A DNA stretch of 64,000 bases. Origin: Candidatus Hydrogenedentota bacterium. GTDB lineage: Bacteria; Hydrogenedentota; Hydrogenedentia; Hydrogenedentales; CAITNO01. Numbering within the stretch: position 1 is the first letter of the stretch; the number at the start of each line of letters is the position of its first letter. Shown here in pieces: positions 7,331-15,865 of the stretch. The position numbers were made by a program, and so were the translations under genes. The stretch is from NCBI GenBank assembly GCA_018056705.1, contig JAGPFE010000001.1:62001-126000 (forward strand). Direction: 5' to 3'. Below the pieces are notes generated by a model. It did not search any database. It was not told the origin of the DNA and was given only the letters and a program-made list of their open reading frames with translations.

Positions 7331-8422
7331 ATGGGCCTTATGACCCTCCAGCAGGCGCTGTTCTGGTTTTTCACCGCCGCGAGCGGCGCGGCGATCTTCT
7401 GTTTTGTCCTGCTGGCTCAATGGTACTGGCGCCGTGAACGGGTGGAACGGGCACGCCTGCGCAAGGCCCGGCTGGAACTGGCCGAGTTGTCCATCCTTTT
7501 CCAAAGCATCCGCGAGGTTATTGCGGAAAACAAGCGGTTGGCCGCGGATTTTTCCCGGGAAGTCGAGGCGCGGGTGGATATCGTTAAGGATATTCTTCAA
7601 CAAAGTGTAGCCCGGACCCGTGATCTCTATGAACGGCAGCGTAAGCTTGCGGAACGGATCGTCTCGCTGGAGCATAAACTCGGCGAACTGGAACAGGCCG
7701 CGCAACGTCAAGCATCTTCCCCACGCCCGGATAACGCCTTCAAACCGCGGCCTGCCGGGCGTTCCGAGGCGGAGAAGCCATCGGGTGAAACGGCGTCGGT
7801 ATCGCCCACCCGGGTGATCCGTCCGGCGGAGACAGTGACGGGGACGGTCCCGTCCGGTCCGCGGGAAGATCTCGCGGGAACGGGGGTGGTGTCCGGGAAA
7901 CCGGTTGAACCCTGGCAGCCGGTCGATTTGTCCGGGGCGGCGCGGGACGGTGAAAGTTCGGCGTGCGCCATGGACAGGGGCCGGGCGTTCGTTCACCTGG
8001 AGCCAGCGGATACTTCCGGTGTTCCTGCGGGGGGACCGGTGACTCGGGAGGGCGCGCCGGAGATTCGGGAAGAAAAGGAAACCGTTGTCCCTTCGGAACC
8101 ATCTCCTCCAGAGGGCATTGACCCGGAAGGATGGCACAGGGTAAGGCAGGCCTTTCAGGAATTGCTGGACCTGGCCCCGGAAGAAGACCATCCGCCCGAT
8201 GTATCCCTGGAAACCGCCCCGATCCAAGCGCCTGAACAGGGTGCTTCCATGAACCCGGATGCCGGGGATGGTGATCAACGGGCGTTTGAAACGCTCAAAC
8301 GCCGGGTCGCGGCGTACCGGGCGGCCGGTATGAGCGAGGAAGCCATTGCCCGGGAACTGGGTATCGGACGGGGCGAGGTGCGGCTGATGCTCAGCCTGGC
8401 CCGGTTGCCCCGGGGCGAGTGA
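7331..8422 (+). CDS. SwrB-like membrane-anchored coiled-coil protein with C-terminal helix-turn-helix
   Basis: A 363-residue protein with one membrane helix near the N-terminus (about residues 8-28), a basic stop-transfer segment (WRRERVERARLRKAR), a coiled coil (about 45-120), a long low-complexity Pro/Glu/Gly-rich linker (about 125-300) and a C-terminal helix-turn-helix-like unit (MSEEAIARELGIGRGEVRLMLSLARL). This order - membrane anchor, coiled coil, C-terminal GxGxGEVxLML motif - matches SwrB of Bacillus subtilis, which promotes maturation of the flagellar switch and export gate and lies directly after sigD. Here the gene also follows the sigma-28 gene. SwrB is only 167 residues, so the linker is an expansion. 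Assignment is by architecture and synteny. Confidence 0.65.
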   Translation: MGLMTLQQALFWFFTAASGAAIFCFVLLAQWYWRRERVERARLRKARLELAELSILFQSIREVIAENKRLAADFSREVEARVDIVKDILQQSVARTRDLYERQRKLAERIVSLEHKLGELEQAAQRQASSPRPDNAFKPRPAGRSEAEKPSGETASVSPTRVIRPAETVTGTVPSGPREDLAGTGVVSGKPVEPWQPVDLSGAARDGESSACAMDRGRAFVHLEPADTSGVPAGGPVTREGAPEIREEKETVVPSEPSPPEGIDPEGWHRVRQAFQELLDLAPEEDHPPDVSLETAPIQAPEQGASMNPDAGDGDQRAFETLKRRVAAYRAAGMSEEAIARELGIGRGEVRLMLSLARLPRGE

Positions 8423-8431
8423 ACCTGAATC

Positions 8432-10021
8432 ATGGACCCTTTCCAGGTGATACAGCAACCCGGCGGTGTCCCGTTCCAGTTGCCGGACGCGACGCTTCAA
8501 GTGCTGTTGTCCGGCGCGCGCCTTGAGGGCGTCGTTGTCGTTCAGAGAGACAGTCGTTTCGTGATGGTGGGCAACGCGCTGAAACTCCCGTTACCGGACA
8601 ATGTGCCGTTAAACGCCGGACAGCGCGTGGTCCTGGAACTGGCGGGTACTCCCCGGGGAAGCCAACTGAAGATTACCCCGATGGCGGACGCGTCCCCAGG
8701 CCTTCCGTCCAGTATCGATAAGCAAGGTGTCCTGCTGTCGTTGAGCGGTTCTGCCGCGAAACCAGCCGATGGTTCCATGGAAACGCTTGGAACCCCCGGA
8801 AAACCCGTGCCGGTGTTGCCAGGGGCAGGCCGCCCGGATGGTGGACCTGCTGCTATCCCGACGGGTTCTTCCAACGTCTCGATGGCAACCCGCGCGGTGT
8901 CCGGGGACACGGAGGCGTCGTCGGCGGTCCGGCCTTCTCTTTCGCCGGGGATGCCACTTAATCCCACCGATATACCGGTTTCCAGGGCAACCTACCCGGA
9001 GAAAGGGATCGCGACAGGTGCGTTACAGGTCGGGGGAGACAGGGGATCCACGGGGGAAACCCCGATCGTTCAACTGGCCCGACAGGTTCTCGGCACGCTG
9101 GCCGCGGACCTGGTTGGCGACGCGGAACGTGTCGTTGCTCTCCTGCCGCCCCGCGTGCCCTTGGACCACGCCGTGGTGAAGGCACTGATCACGTTGTTTC
9201 TGGCCCGTCGCGAGTTTGGGAATTCCACGCGCGAACTGCTGACACTGCTGGGGGAGGCATCACGGGACGGCTTGGAGCTCTCTCCCGAGGCGGCAACGCT
9301 CATGGCGTTATACGCGCCGGAGGATTCGGAAGAGGCATCCTCTCCCGATCGGGTGCTGACCCTGCTGAAAAACGCGCCCGGCGGCGACCTGGCGGAAAAG
9401 GTGCTGGCCTCGGTCGTGAAGGGAGAAGTTGATATGCAGGACGCGCTTTCCGGCTTACGGGCCACGATCCGTCAACTGGTGGCGATCCTGCGGCAGCAAC
9501 GGGCACTGACTTCCTGGGCCTCGGAAACGGGGCGGGGACATCGCCTGGAAAAGGCGCTGACCACCGCGCTCGATCATGGTGACGCCGCTGCCCTGCAGCA
9601 TCTGCATGGGGAACGCCTGCCGTATCGTTTTTTTGACCTTTCCGGTTCGATGATTCCGGGATTACACCACGCGCTGATTCACTGGATGCCAGACCGGAAT
9701 CGCGGTGGGGGGCATCGCGCGCCGTCCGAAGGGGCTCGCCATACCCTTGAACTGGATCTTTCGTTCAGCGCGCTGGGCGACGTGTGGGTTGGCATGACAG
9801 CCCGTGAAGAAGGAACGGAGAGATATTGCGCCTGCCGGATCCGTTGCGCGGAGGGTTCCACCCGGGAACTTTTGGCCCGCCACTCGGACCGGTTGCGGGA
9901 CGGTCTGCGCGCGCTGGGATATGAAAGGGTTCAGGTTTCAGTAGAACCGTGGAATGGCGACCGGCTGGCGGAAACCGCGCGCCTGTTACGGTCCCTCCGC
10001 CCGATAACCCTCAGTGGATAG
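8432..10021 (+). CDS. fliK: Flagellar hook-length control protein FliK-like
   Basis: A 529-residue secreted ruler that sets hook length and switches export specificity. The N-terminal part (1-100) is a small folded region (VVQRDSRFVMVGNALKLPLP); the centre (100-210) is low-complexity and rich in Pro, Gly and Ser. The C-terminal domain from about residue 420 (LELDLSFSALGDVWVGM, then LLARHSDRLRDGLRALGYERVQVSV) matches the FliK hook-control domain with its predicted beta-strands and the amphipathic helix. It has no signal peptide, as expected for a flagellar type III substrate. It lies nine bases after the SwrB-like gene and six before the FlhB-like gene. Confidence 0.8.
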   Translation: MDPFQVIQQPGGVPFQLPDATLQVLLSGARLEGVVVVQRDSRFVMVGNALKLPLPDNVPLNAGQRVVLELAGTPRGSQLKITPMADASPGLPSSIDKQGVLLSLSGSAAKPADGSMETLGTPGKPVPVLPGAGRPDGGPAAIPTGSSNVSMATRAVSGDTEASSAVRPSLSPGMPLNPTDIPVSRATYPEKGIATGALQVGGDRGSTGETPIVQLARQVLGTLAADLVGDAERVVALLPPRVPLDHAVVKALITLFLARREFGNSTRELLTLLGEASRDGLELSPEAATLMALYAPEDSEEASSPDRVLTLLKNAPGGDLAEKVLASVVKGEVDMQDALSGLRATIRQLVAILRQQRALTSWASETGRGHRLEKALTTALDHGDAAALQHLHGERLPYRFFDLSGSMIPGLHHALIHWMPDRNRGGGHRAPSEGARHTLELDLSFSALGDVWVGMTAREEGTERYCACRIRCAEGSTRELLARHSDRLRDGLRALGYERVQVSVEPWNGDRLAETARLLRSLRPITLSG

Positions 10022-10027
10022 CCACGC

Positions 10028-10360
10028 ATGAACCCGGAAGAACCGTCGTCGCCTGATACGTCGCGCTCGCGCGAAGAACTCAAGCGTCGTCGCGCGCGGA
10101 GAAAATGGGCCGCGGCGTTGCGGTACGATCCCGAGTCGGACCGCGCGCCCAGGCTTACCGCCAAGGGCGCGGGAGTGCTCGCTGAAAAAATCATCGCCCT
10201 GGCCCGGGAACACGGCGTGCACGTTCATGAGGATCCGGACCTCGTGGGGGCCCTGAGCCTGCTGGAAGTGAACACGGAAACTCCGGAGGATCTTTACAAG
10301 GCCGTCGCGGAAGTGCTGGCGTTCCTCTATCGGCTGAACCGGGAAAAAGGCGGGTTGTAG
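10028..10360 (+). CDS. Free-standing FlhB C-terminal domain homologue (FlhX/YlqH type)
   Basis: A 110-residue cytoplasmic protein matching the cytosolic part of FlhB after its self-cleavage site: ALRYDPESDRAPRLTAKGAGVLAEKIIALAREHGV, then a DPDLVGALSL block and a helix ending LAFLYRLNREKG. The autocleaving NPTH motif is absent; the homology starts just where the cleaved FlhB fragment would. Such stand-alone copies (FhlB/FlhX, YlqH) follow fliK in several bacteria and can replace the FlhB C-terminal piece in substrate switching. The full FlhB gene is not in the window. Confidence 0.85.
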   Translation: MNPEEPSSPDTSRSREELKRRRARRKWAAALRYDPESDRAPRLTAKGAGVLAEKIIALAREHGVHVHEDPDLVGALSLLEVNTETPEDLYKAVAEVLAFLYRLNREKGGL

Positions 10361-10425
10361 CCTTTCCATAAAGTGTGGTAGCATTTCCCCGATTCTCTCA
10401 AGTATTGTAAAACAGGAGTCATGCC

Positions 10426-11118
10426 ATGCGGAACCTTCTGTTGCCGATTCTGGTGGTGCTCGGATTACTGGCGGCGTGTTCTCAGCCAGCCCCTCCCCCT
10501 CCCCCGCCTCAGAATCAGCCTCCGCCCGAACCCACGCCGGAGCAGCAGTATGGAGAGATTAAGACCTCGCTGTCCCCGCTGTTCAATGAGGGGCCCATGG
10601 ACTTGAGCATGATTCCGTCGCTGGTCAGCACGGCGGGAACCATCAAGGCCTCCAAGTCCGTGACGGAGAATGGCAGGCAGGCGCTGAACATGCTGATCCG
10701 GGACGTGGAAGAATGCATCCGAAAAAACAAGGAAGCCAATAAATGGCGTAAGGTCAAGGCAGGCTGCCTCGTCTTTGAAGCCCTGCAGCCAGGGAGTGAC
10801 CGCTATGCCAAGACCAAGCAAGAAGCGGACCTGATGCTGGCCCGACCTAACGTTGAAGTTACCGGGTTCATGGAAAGCGGCAACGACACGTTCATCTTCC
10901 TGACCACCACGGACAACCTTACCGGCGAGAAAAAGACCTACAAAGTGCGGGAAGGAGAGGAATTTTATGCCCCCGCAAAGGTAGGTGATGCGCCCAATAC
11001 CCAGAACCTGCTCCGGGTGGTCCGGATCATCGGCAACAAGCAGGCCGTTGAAATCGAGTATAAACTGGTAAACTACGTGTGGCAGGTTGAGGGACCCCGA
11101 GCCCGGCAGGGGGCCTGA
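10426..11118 (+). CDS. Hypothetical lipoprotein
   Basis: A 230-residue protein with a type II signal peptide: hydrophobic LLPILVVLGLL followed by lipobox LAAC (Cys about residue 19). A proline-rich spacer (PPPPPPPQNQPPPEP) comes next, then a helical domain (50-130) and a C-terminal beta-rich part. No known domain is recognised. AGGAG at 10414-10418 is seven bases before this ATG, which favours it over the out-of-frame ATG at 10421. It may still belong to the flagellar operon but the 65-base gap leaves that open. Confidence 0.75.
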   Translation: MRNLLLPILVVLGLLAACSQPAPPPPPPQNQPPPEPTPEQQYGEIKTSLSPLFNEGPMDLSMIPSLVSTAGTIKASKSVTENGRQALNMLIRDVEECIRKNKEANKWRKVKAGCLVFEALQPGSDRYAKTKQEADLMLARPNVEVTGFMESGNDTFIFLTTTDNLTGEKKTYKVREGEEFYAPAKVGDAPNTQNLLRVVRIIGNKQAVEIEYKLVNYVWQVEGPRARQGA

Positions 11119-11126
11119 GTCCGCGT

Positions 11127-12833
11127 ATGAACCTCAGGGTGTTACTGCCCCTGTTTCTGCTTGGCATGGCGGGAACAGGGGTTTACCTCAATACCCTTGA
11201 CGGCGAGTGGGTATGGGATGACGCTTCCTCGGTGCTGTTGCACCGGCACGTGCAGGATCCGGCCAGTTTTTTTCAGTTGTTCAAGGAGGACCAGCACGCT
11301 TTCGGACGCGGCCAGGGAAATTTCTACCGCCCCCTCGTTTCCGCCAGTTTCATGCTGGATTACTGGCTGAGTGGCGGGCCCAGGCCGGATCCGGATCACT
11401 ATACCCCGCCATTGGATCTTTCTCCCCTCTGGTTTCATCTTTCCAATATTATCTGGCATGTTCTGGCGGGATGTCTCTTTTACCTGCTGCTGTTGCGGTT
11501 GGGGGCACCCGAGGCGCTCGCGTTCCTGACTGCCCTGATATATCTCGTTCATCCCCTGCACACCGAAGCGGTGGCCTATATCAGTGGTCGGGCCGACATG
11601 ATGAGCGCGGCGTTCATGTATGCCGGACTGTTGACCGGTGTGGTTGCCGTTACCCGGTCTTCCTGGTTTTATGCGGGGCTTACCCCCCTGTTTTTTACGT
11701 TGGCCCTACTGAGCAAGGAATCTTCTTTTATCTTCCCAATTTTATGGCTTTTTTTGCTTGTTTTTGTATATTTTGATAAAAAAGGAAATGACGACCACGG
11801 CAATACCCCGTTCAGGTTATTCAGTCCACATGCCGTAATCATTACGGGGGCCGTGGCGGGTATTCTGATATGCTACGGTTTTCTGAGAAGCACGGTGCTA
11901 CGTTTCGCGGAATCCGGCGTGGGTGGCCCCGGTAAGGCTCTGGGAATGCGCCTGCTGGAAACCGGCCAGTCCTTTTTCTTGTATCTTGGATTGCTGTTTC
12001 ACCCGGTGGGCCTTCACATGGAACGCTCCCTGGATGGCGTTCCGATGTTTTACGGTGTTATTGGGTGGTTTTTCGTTTTAATTATAGTTATTTCGATTAT
12101 TCTTGGCTGGATGAGGCATTGGTATCTTCCAGTAGTGGGCATGCTCTGGTTTCTGGCTGCCTGGTTGCCCATTTCCGGTATTTTTCCCCTGAACGCTCCC
12201 ATGGCGGAACACTGGATGTATGTGCCGATGGCTGGTTTCTGGCTGGCGCTGGTGGCGACGCTGTGGTTGCTCTGCCGTTACAGATGGGTGAAAGCCTCTC
12301 TTTTTATTATTACGGGCATTTTTTCCGTGTATCTTGGTTTTTTAACCATTGAACGGAATCATGTTTGGCGTGATAACGAAACCCTTTTTCGGGATACCCT
12401 GGCAAAAAATCCCTATTCTATCCGGGTGCACTATAACCTCGCGGTGACCTACGAGGACCTGAAACGGAACTGGGCCGGGGCCCGGCGGCATTACAACCGT
12501 GTACTGGCTTTGCAGAGTATTGCCGGGTCCGGATCGGGCGGGGTACCGGAAATGGAGTTGCGGCTGGCACTGGCCGGGGTATGCGAAAAGATGGGGCGGT
12601 TTGCGGAGGCGACCGGTCATTACGCGGTACTGGCCGCCCGCAAAGAGACGCTGCTTCCGGGAATGCAGGGCCTGGCTCGCTGCCTGGTTGCCCTGGGAGA
12701 CGGCGGATCGGCTGTTCGCCTGCGGGATGAGTTGTTGAAGGCTTCCGGAAACAGGCCGGAGGCGGTCGTCTGGCTTGACCGTCTGCTGGCCGGCGAAGTT
12801 TTCTCCCAGGGAATATGTTTTTTTGATCAATAG
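11127..12833 (+). CDS. TMTC-like multi-pass membrane protein with C-terminal TPRs
   Basis: A 568-residue membrane protein. The N-terminal motif GEWVWDD in the first periplasmic loop, then NFYRPLVSASFMLDYWL, HLSNIIWHVLAGCLFYLLLL and HPLHTEAVAYISGRADMM are the conserved blocks of the TMTC/DUF1736-type proteins, thought to be GT-C mannosyltransferases with the acidic pair in the first loop acting in catalysis. About ten helices end near residue 405, and the last 150 residues form TPR-like helices (YSIRVHYNLAVTYEDLKRNWAGA). The substrate, presumably a lipid-linked sugar, is unknown. Locally AT-rich (11700-11790, 12060-12110), but the deviation is confined to membrane segments. Confidence 0.75.
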   Translation: MNLRVLLPLFLLGMAGTGVYLNTLDGEWVWDDASSVLLHRHVQDPASFFQLFKEDQHAFGRGQGNFYRPLVSASFMLDYWLSGGPRPDPDHYTPPLDLSPLWFHLSNIIWHVLAGCLFYLLLLRLGAPEALAFLTALIYLVHPLHTEAVAYISGRADMMSAAFMYAGLLTGVVAVTRSSWFYAGLTPLFFTLALLSKESSFIFPILWLFLLVFVYFDKKGNDDHGNTPFRLFSPHAVIITGAVAGILICYGFLRSTVLRFAESGVGGPGKALGMRLLETGQSFFLYLGLLFHPVGLHMERSLDGVPMFYGVIGWFFVLIIVISIILGWMRHWYLPVVGMLWFLAAWLPISGIFPLNAPMAEHWMYVPMAGFWLALVATLWLLCRYRWVKASLFIITGIFSVYLGFLTIERNHVWRDNETLFRDTLAKNPYSIRVHYNLAVTYEDLKRNWAGARRHYNRVLALQSIAGSGSGGVPEMELRLALAGVCEKMGRFAEATGHYAVLAARKETLLPGMQGLARCLVALGDGGSAVRLRDELLKASGNRPEAVVWLDRLLAGEVFSQGICFFDQ

Positions 12834-12862
12834 TTGTATGGGATAAGCGTTCAGGTTTTTCC

Positions 12863-12891
12863 TCGCCAGATTGTGTTTTTGCGGGTATAAT
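12863..12891 (+). promoter_or_regulatory. Sigma-70-type promoter for the FmdB-like gene
   Basis: A perfect TATAAT (12886-12891) lies 17 bases after a fair -35 box TCGCCA (12863-12868, four of six). The expected start near 12898 gives a leader of about 33 bases with the purine-rich ribosome site GAGGAAGGAG before the ATG at 12931. Confidence 0.55.
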
Positions 12892-12930
12892 TATAGGGGT
12901 ATCTACACAGGTGAGGAAGGAGCCGTCCCC

Positions 12931-13239
12931 ATGCCCAGGTACACGTACCAGATCATCAATGAAGACGGCAGCGACGGCCCGTTGATTGAAGTTATTCACG
13001 GCATGAACGAGCCGCCGCTGACCCACGATCCCAAAACGGGCCGCCCGGTACGACGGGTATTTTCAGTTCCCCACATCGCGGGGTGGGGCAACAGCCGGGT
13101 GGCTTCCCAGATGCTCAGCGATCAGCATGTCGAACAGCTTGGATTTACCAAGTACGCGCGCGTGGGAAAGGGTTGTTACGAGCGCCGGGCGGGATCTGGC
13201 GGGCCCTCGCAATTGATCGTCAAGGATGATGGAACGTAA
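12931..13239 (+). CDS. FmdB-like small protein that has lost its zinc-ribbon cysteines
   Basis: A 102-residue protein. The start MPRYTYQI and the block IEVIHGMNEPPLTHDPKTGRPVRRVFS follow the FmdB family putative regulatory zinc ribbon (MPxYxYxCxxCG..., then MSEPPLxxCPxCGGxVRR), but the CxxC pairs are replaced: only one Cys remains in the whole protein, near the C-terminus. It therefore cannot bind zinc in the usual way. A strong promoter and ribosome site precede it. I do not know its role; a diverged family member kept for another purpose is the simplest reading. Confidence 0.65.
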   Translation: MPRYTYQIINEDGSDGPLIEVIHGMNEPPLTHDPKTGRPVRRVFSVPHIAGWGNSRVASQMLSDQHVEQLGFTKYARVGKGCYERRAGSGGPSQLIVKDDGT

Positions 13240-13268
13240 ACCCACTGGCCTGGAAAGGACGTGGATCG

Positions 13269-14054
13269 ATGCCATGGACAGGAGATGGTGGTTTATTTTC
13301 ATTCTCGATAAGCCTCATTTATAACATTTCCCTCCTGATTGCCCTGACACAGGCGCATGGGCTGTTGATGCGGCGTATTTCGCGCGGGAGCCTTTCGGAC
13401 CATTTTTCCCGGGTCATTCTCCCCGGCCTTTTATATGGAGTGGTCGTGGTTGTTGGTATGGCTGCTCCCGTTGTGCTGGGCCCGGGTCTGGTTTTTGATG
13501 GGCGATCCGTGGTGTTGAGCCTGGCGTCAGCCTTTGCGGGTCCTGCCGCGGGGGGGATCGCGGCACTTATGGCCGCGGTATACCGGTGGCACATTGGCGG
13601 TTCAGGCGTGTACATGGGCATAGGGGTAATTTTTGAGTCGTGGTTATTGGGGTCCATCTTTTTCAAGCGCTTTGCTGATACGGTCCAGGACAATCGATTT
13701 TACGCTCGGCTTGCCATGCTGCAGTGGGCGGTACATGGCGTGATGCTGTGCATGACCACGCTCCTACCAGGTGAGGTTCGATGGGCCACGATTAAACACA
13801 TTGCCCTGCCCACGCTGACGCTCTATCCGCTGGCCGGCTTGTTGCTGGGGGTATTACTGGTGGAATCGCGCCTGCGCGTGGCCGCTGAAATGGCCCTGCG
13901 GGCAAGCGAAAAGAGGTACCGGGAACTCGTTGATTCGGTGCCGGGGATTATTGACCGGTGGACCCCGGACGGCCGGTTGACTTACATGAACGAATACGGC
14001 CTGCGTTTTTTTGGCTACGCGGCTGAAGAAGTGCTTGGCAGACCATTCACGTAA
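13269..14054 (+). CDS. Histidine kinase, membrane sensor half (5TM domain and start of PAS), ends at an in-frame TAA
   Basis: 261 residues. Residues about 10-205 are a 5TMR-LYT type membrane sensor: several hydrophobic helices and the conserved pattern FDGRSVVLSLASAFAGPAAGGIAALMAAVYRWHIGG, as in LytS/YhcK. From about residue 215 a PAS domain starts (RYRELVDSVPGIIDRWTPDGRLTYMNEYGLRFFGYAAEEVLG) and is cut at GRPFT by TAA at 14052-14054. The frame continues unchanged after the stop into the rest of the PAS domain, so this is the front of a single kinase gene spanning 13269-15500. Confidence 0.75.
   Translation: MPWTGDGGLFSFSISLIYNISLLIALTQAHGLLMRRISRGSLSDHFSRVILPGLLYGVVVVVGMAAPVVLGPGLVFDGRSVVLSLASAFAGPAAGGIAALMAAVYRWHIGGSGVYMGIGVIFESWLLGSIFFKRFADTVQDNRFYARLAMLQWAVHGVMLCMTTLLPGEVRWATIKHIALPTLTLYPLAGLLLGVLLVESRLRVAAEMALRASEKRYRELVDSVPGIIDRWTPDGRLTYMNEYGLRFFGYAAEEVLGRPFT
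14052..14054 (+). other. In-frame TAA splitting one histidine kinase gene
   Basis: The TAA falls inside the PAS domain; the codons on either side (GRPFT, then TLLPEVDETG) form a continuous PAS sequence in one frame with no insertion or deletion. A single base change from GAA or CAA would explain it. A recent nonsense mutation, a base-call error and recoding cannot be separated from sequence alone. Confidence 0.8.
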
Positions 14055-14090
14055 ACCCTGCTTCCAGAGGTAGATGAAACGGGCCGGAAT

Positions 14091-15500
14091 TTGCGTAACC
14101 TTCCCGTGGAGATTCTCGCGAACCCGGACGCGTACCGGATAAATGAACATACCAGCGTAAAGAAGGATGGGAGCAAGGTATGGATCCGATGGTGCAACGT
14201 GCCGATACGGGATGAGCGGGGCAAGATTGTGGAATTTCTTTCGGTGGGAATGGACCTGACCGACCAGAAAAATCTCGAGCAGGAACGACGATCTCTTGAA
14301 AGCCAGTTAATGCAGGCCCAGAAAATGGAAGCGCTGGGCGTGATGGCTGGGGGCCTGGCGCATGATCTGAACAACATGCTGGTTCCCATCGTCGGATATG
14401 CCGAGATCCTGCTGATGAACGAGTCCCTGGATGAAGAGTCGCGTACCTGCCTGGAGGAGATTCTGCACAGTTCCGAACGCGCCAGGAAACTGATTCAGCA
14501 ACTTATGGCCTTTTCCCGTCGTAAATCCCTGGAAAGACGGGCGATCGACGTTAACGACCTGTTGTCTTCGATGATGGCCATGCTGCGGCGCCTGGTGCGG
14601 GAGAACATCGAACTGGTTTTCACGCCCTCTGCCGTGCCCATCCAGGTCATGGCTGATGGTGGGCAAGTGGAACAGGTAATCATGAACCTCGTGGTGAATG
14701 CCGTGGACGCGATGCCAGACGGTGGCGTGCTGACCATTCTACTGGACAGCGTGGAGATGGACTCGGAACAGGCCCGGCTCGCGGGATTGCCTTTTCCCGG
14801 CCGTTACGGTTGCGTGGTGGTGCGTGATACGGGGATGGGCATACCGGAGGAGCACCTGGCCCGGATTTTTGATCCCTTTTTCACGACCAAGCAGCCCGGA
14901 CAGGGAACAGGACTGGGCCTGTCCATGGCGTATAGCATTATCCGTCAGCATGGGGGAACCTTAACCGTTCACTCTAAACCTGGGCAGGGCGCCACATTCA
15001 GGATACTGCTTCCAGATCTGGAAACGGTCGACATGGCCGGGTCGGAGTCGAATACGGAGGAACAGGTTTCAGGGGGTATGAGTAATGGAATAACCGGGAA
15101 GGACGCTTCGGAACTGATGTGGACAGTTGTCGTCGCGGAAGATGAACCTTCCGTGCGGCAGATGCTTCTCATGATGTTATCCCGCATGGGATTCAACACG
15201 CTCACCGCCGATACGCCGGAAGCGTGCCTGAATCTCGCGTTGTCCCTGGACCGGCTGGACCTGCTGGTGACGGATGTAGTGATGCCACGAATGAATGGCG
15301 TGCAACTGTTTGAGGCGGTCCGGCATCGTCATCCTGCCGTGCGGACCTTGTTTATATCTGGACACACGGACGATTCGATTCATCCGGAGGCCCTGCTTTC
15401 TGACCGTACGGCGTTTCTGAGCAAACCGTTCAACAAGCGAAGCCTGGAAACCGCCATTTTCAGATTGATGGATTCGGTGAACGGAAACCCTAAGTGCTAA
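14091..15500 (+). CDS. Hybrid histidine kinase, catalytic half (PAS end, HisKA, HATPase, receiver)
   Basis: 469 residues if started at the TTG at 14091; the in-frame sequence just upstream is also PAS-like, so this is the back half of the gene begun at 13269. It holds the C-terminal half of a PAS domain (1-58), HisKA with phospho-acceptor His91 in GLAHDLNNML, an ATPase domain with N box (VVNAVDAMPDGG), G1 (DTGMGIPEEHLARIFDPFF) and G2 (GTGLGLSMAYSI), and a receiver domain (about 345-460) with acidic AEDE, phospho-acceptor Asp395 in VTDVVMP and Lys in LSKPF. The sensor could not be made as one chain unless the TAA is misread. Its last four bases overlap the convergent PilZ gene. Confidence 0.75.
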   Translation: MRNLPVEILANPDAYRINEHTSVKKDGSKVWIRWCNVPIRDERGKIVEFLSVGMDLTDQKNLEQERRSLESQLMQAQKMEALGVMAGGLAHDLNNMLVPIVGYAEILLMNESLDEESRTCLEEILHSSERARKLIQQLMAFSRRKSLERRAIDVNDLLSSMMAMLRRLVRENIELVFTPSAVPIQVMADGGQVEQVIMNLVVNAVDAMPDGGVLTILLDSVEMDSEQARLAGLPFPGRYGCVVVRDTGMGIPEEHLARIFDPFFTTKQPGQGTGLGLSMAYSIIRQHGGTLTVHSKPGQGATFRILLPDLETVDMAGSESNTEEQVSGGMSNGITGKDASELMWTVVVAEDEPSVRQMLLMMLSRMGFNTLTADTPEACLNLALSLDRLDLLVTDVVMPRMNGVQLFEAVRHRHPAVRTLFISGHTDDSIHPEALLSDRTAFLSKPFNKRSLETAIFRLMDSVNGNPKC

Positions 15501-15865
15501 GCATCGGATTCTTCGGGCTGGTCGTGGTCATAGCGAACGTATTCTTCGATGGCTTCGCGGTCCTCGGGGCTCAGGCGGGTGAAAAAAATGGCCACGTGGA
15601 AATGATCATCCCCCACGTCGTCCCGTTCGCACCGCACGACCACGCCCTCCGCTTCGATTTTGTGTTCCCGCGGTTTCGGCAGCACCAGCGTTATGCCGAT
15701 CCGGGTCATGAGCGGAATGGGATCCACGGTGTGACAGAGCACACCGGACGCGCTGATATTGTCCACGTGGTTCAGCAGGGCGGGTCCCGCGTGGGAATCC
15801 GCGATGATTTCGTGGCGCCGCCGGCTGCGCGGGTATTTTCTGCGTTCTTCGATGCCGTCCCGCAT
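15497..15865 (-). CDS. PilZ domain protein
   Basis: A 122-residue single-domain c-di-GMP binding candidate. The N-terminal arginine cluster ERRKYPRSRRRHEI supplies the RxxxR part of the site, and DNISASGVL about 20 residues on gives the second, (D/N)xSxxG, part. The rest is the PilZ beta-barrel (GITLVLP, IEAEGVVVRCER, FHVAIFFTRLSPEDREAIEEYV). AAGGAGGAG is six bases before the ATG. No partner gene is adjacent; it is convergent with the kinase gene. Confidence 0.82.
   Translation of the reverse strand: MRDGIEERRKYPRSRRRHEIIADSHAGPALLNHVDNISASGVLCHTVDPIPLMTRIGITLVLPKPREHKIEAEGVVVRCERDDVGDDHFHVAIFFTRLSPEDREAIEEYVRYDHDQPEESDA

Noticed and set aside
7211-8500. 429-residue minus strand frame across the SwrB-like gene
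   Set aside because: Composition is Arg/Pro/Gly-rich as in antisense frames; the + strand frame has a membrane anchor, coiled coil and helix-turn-helix and is spaced as part of the operon.
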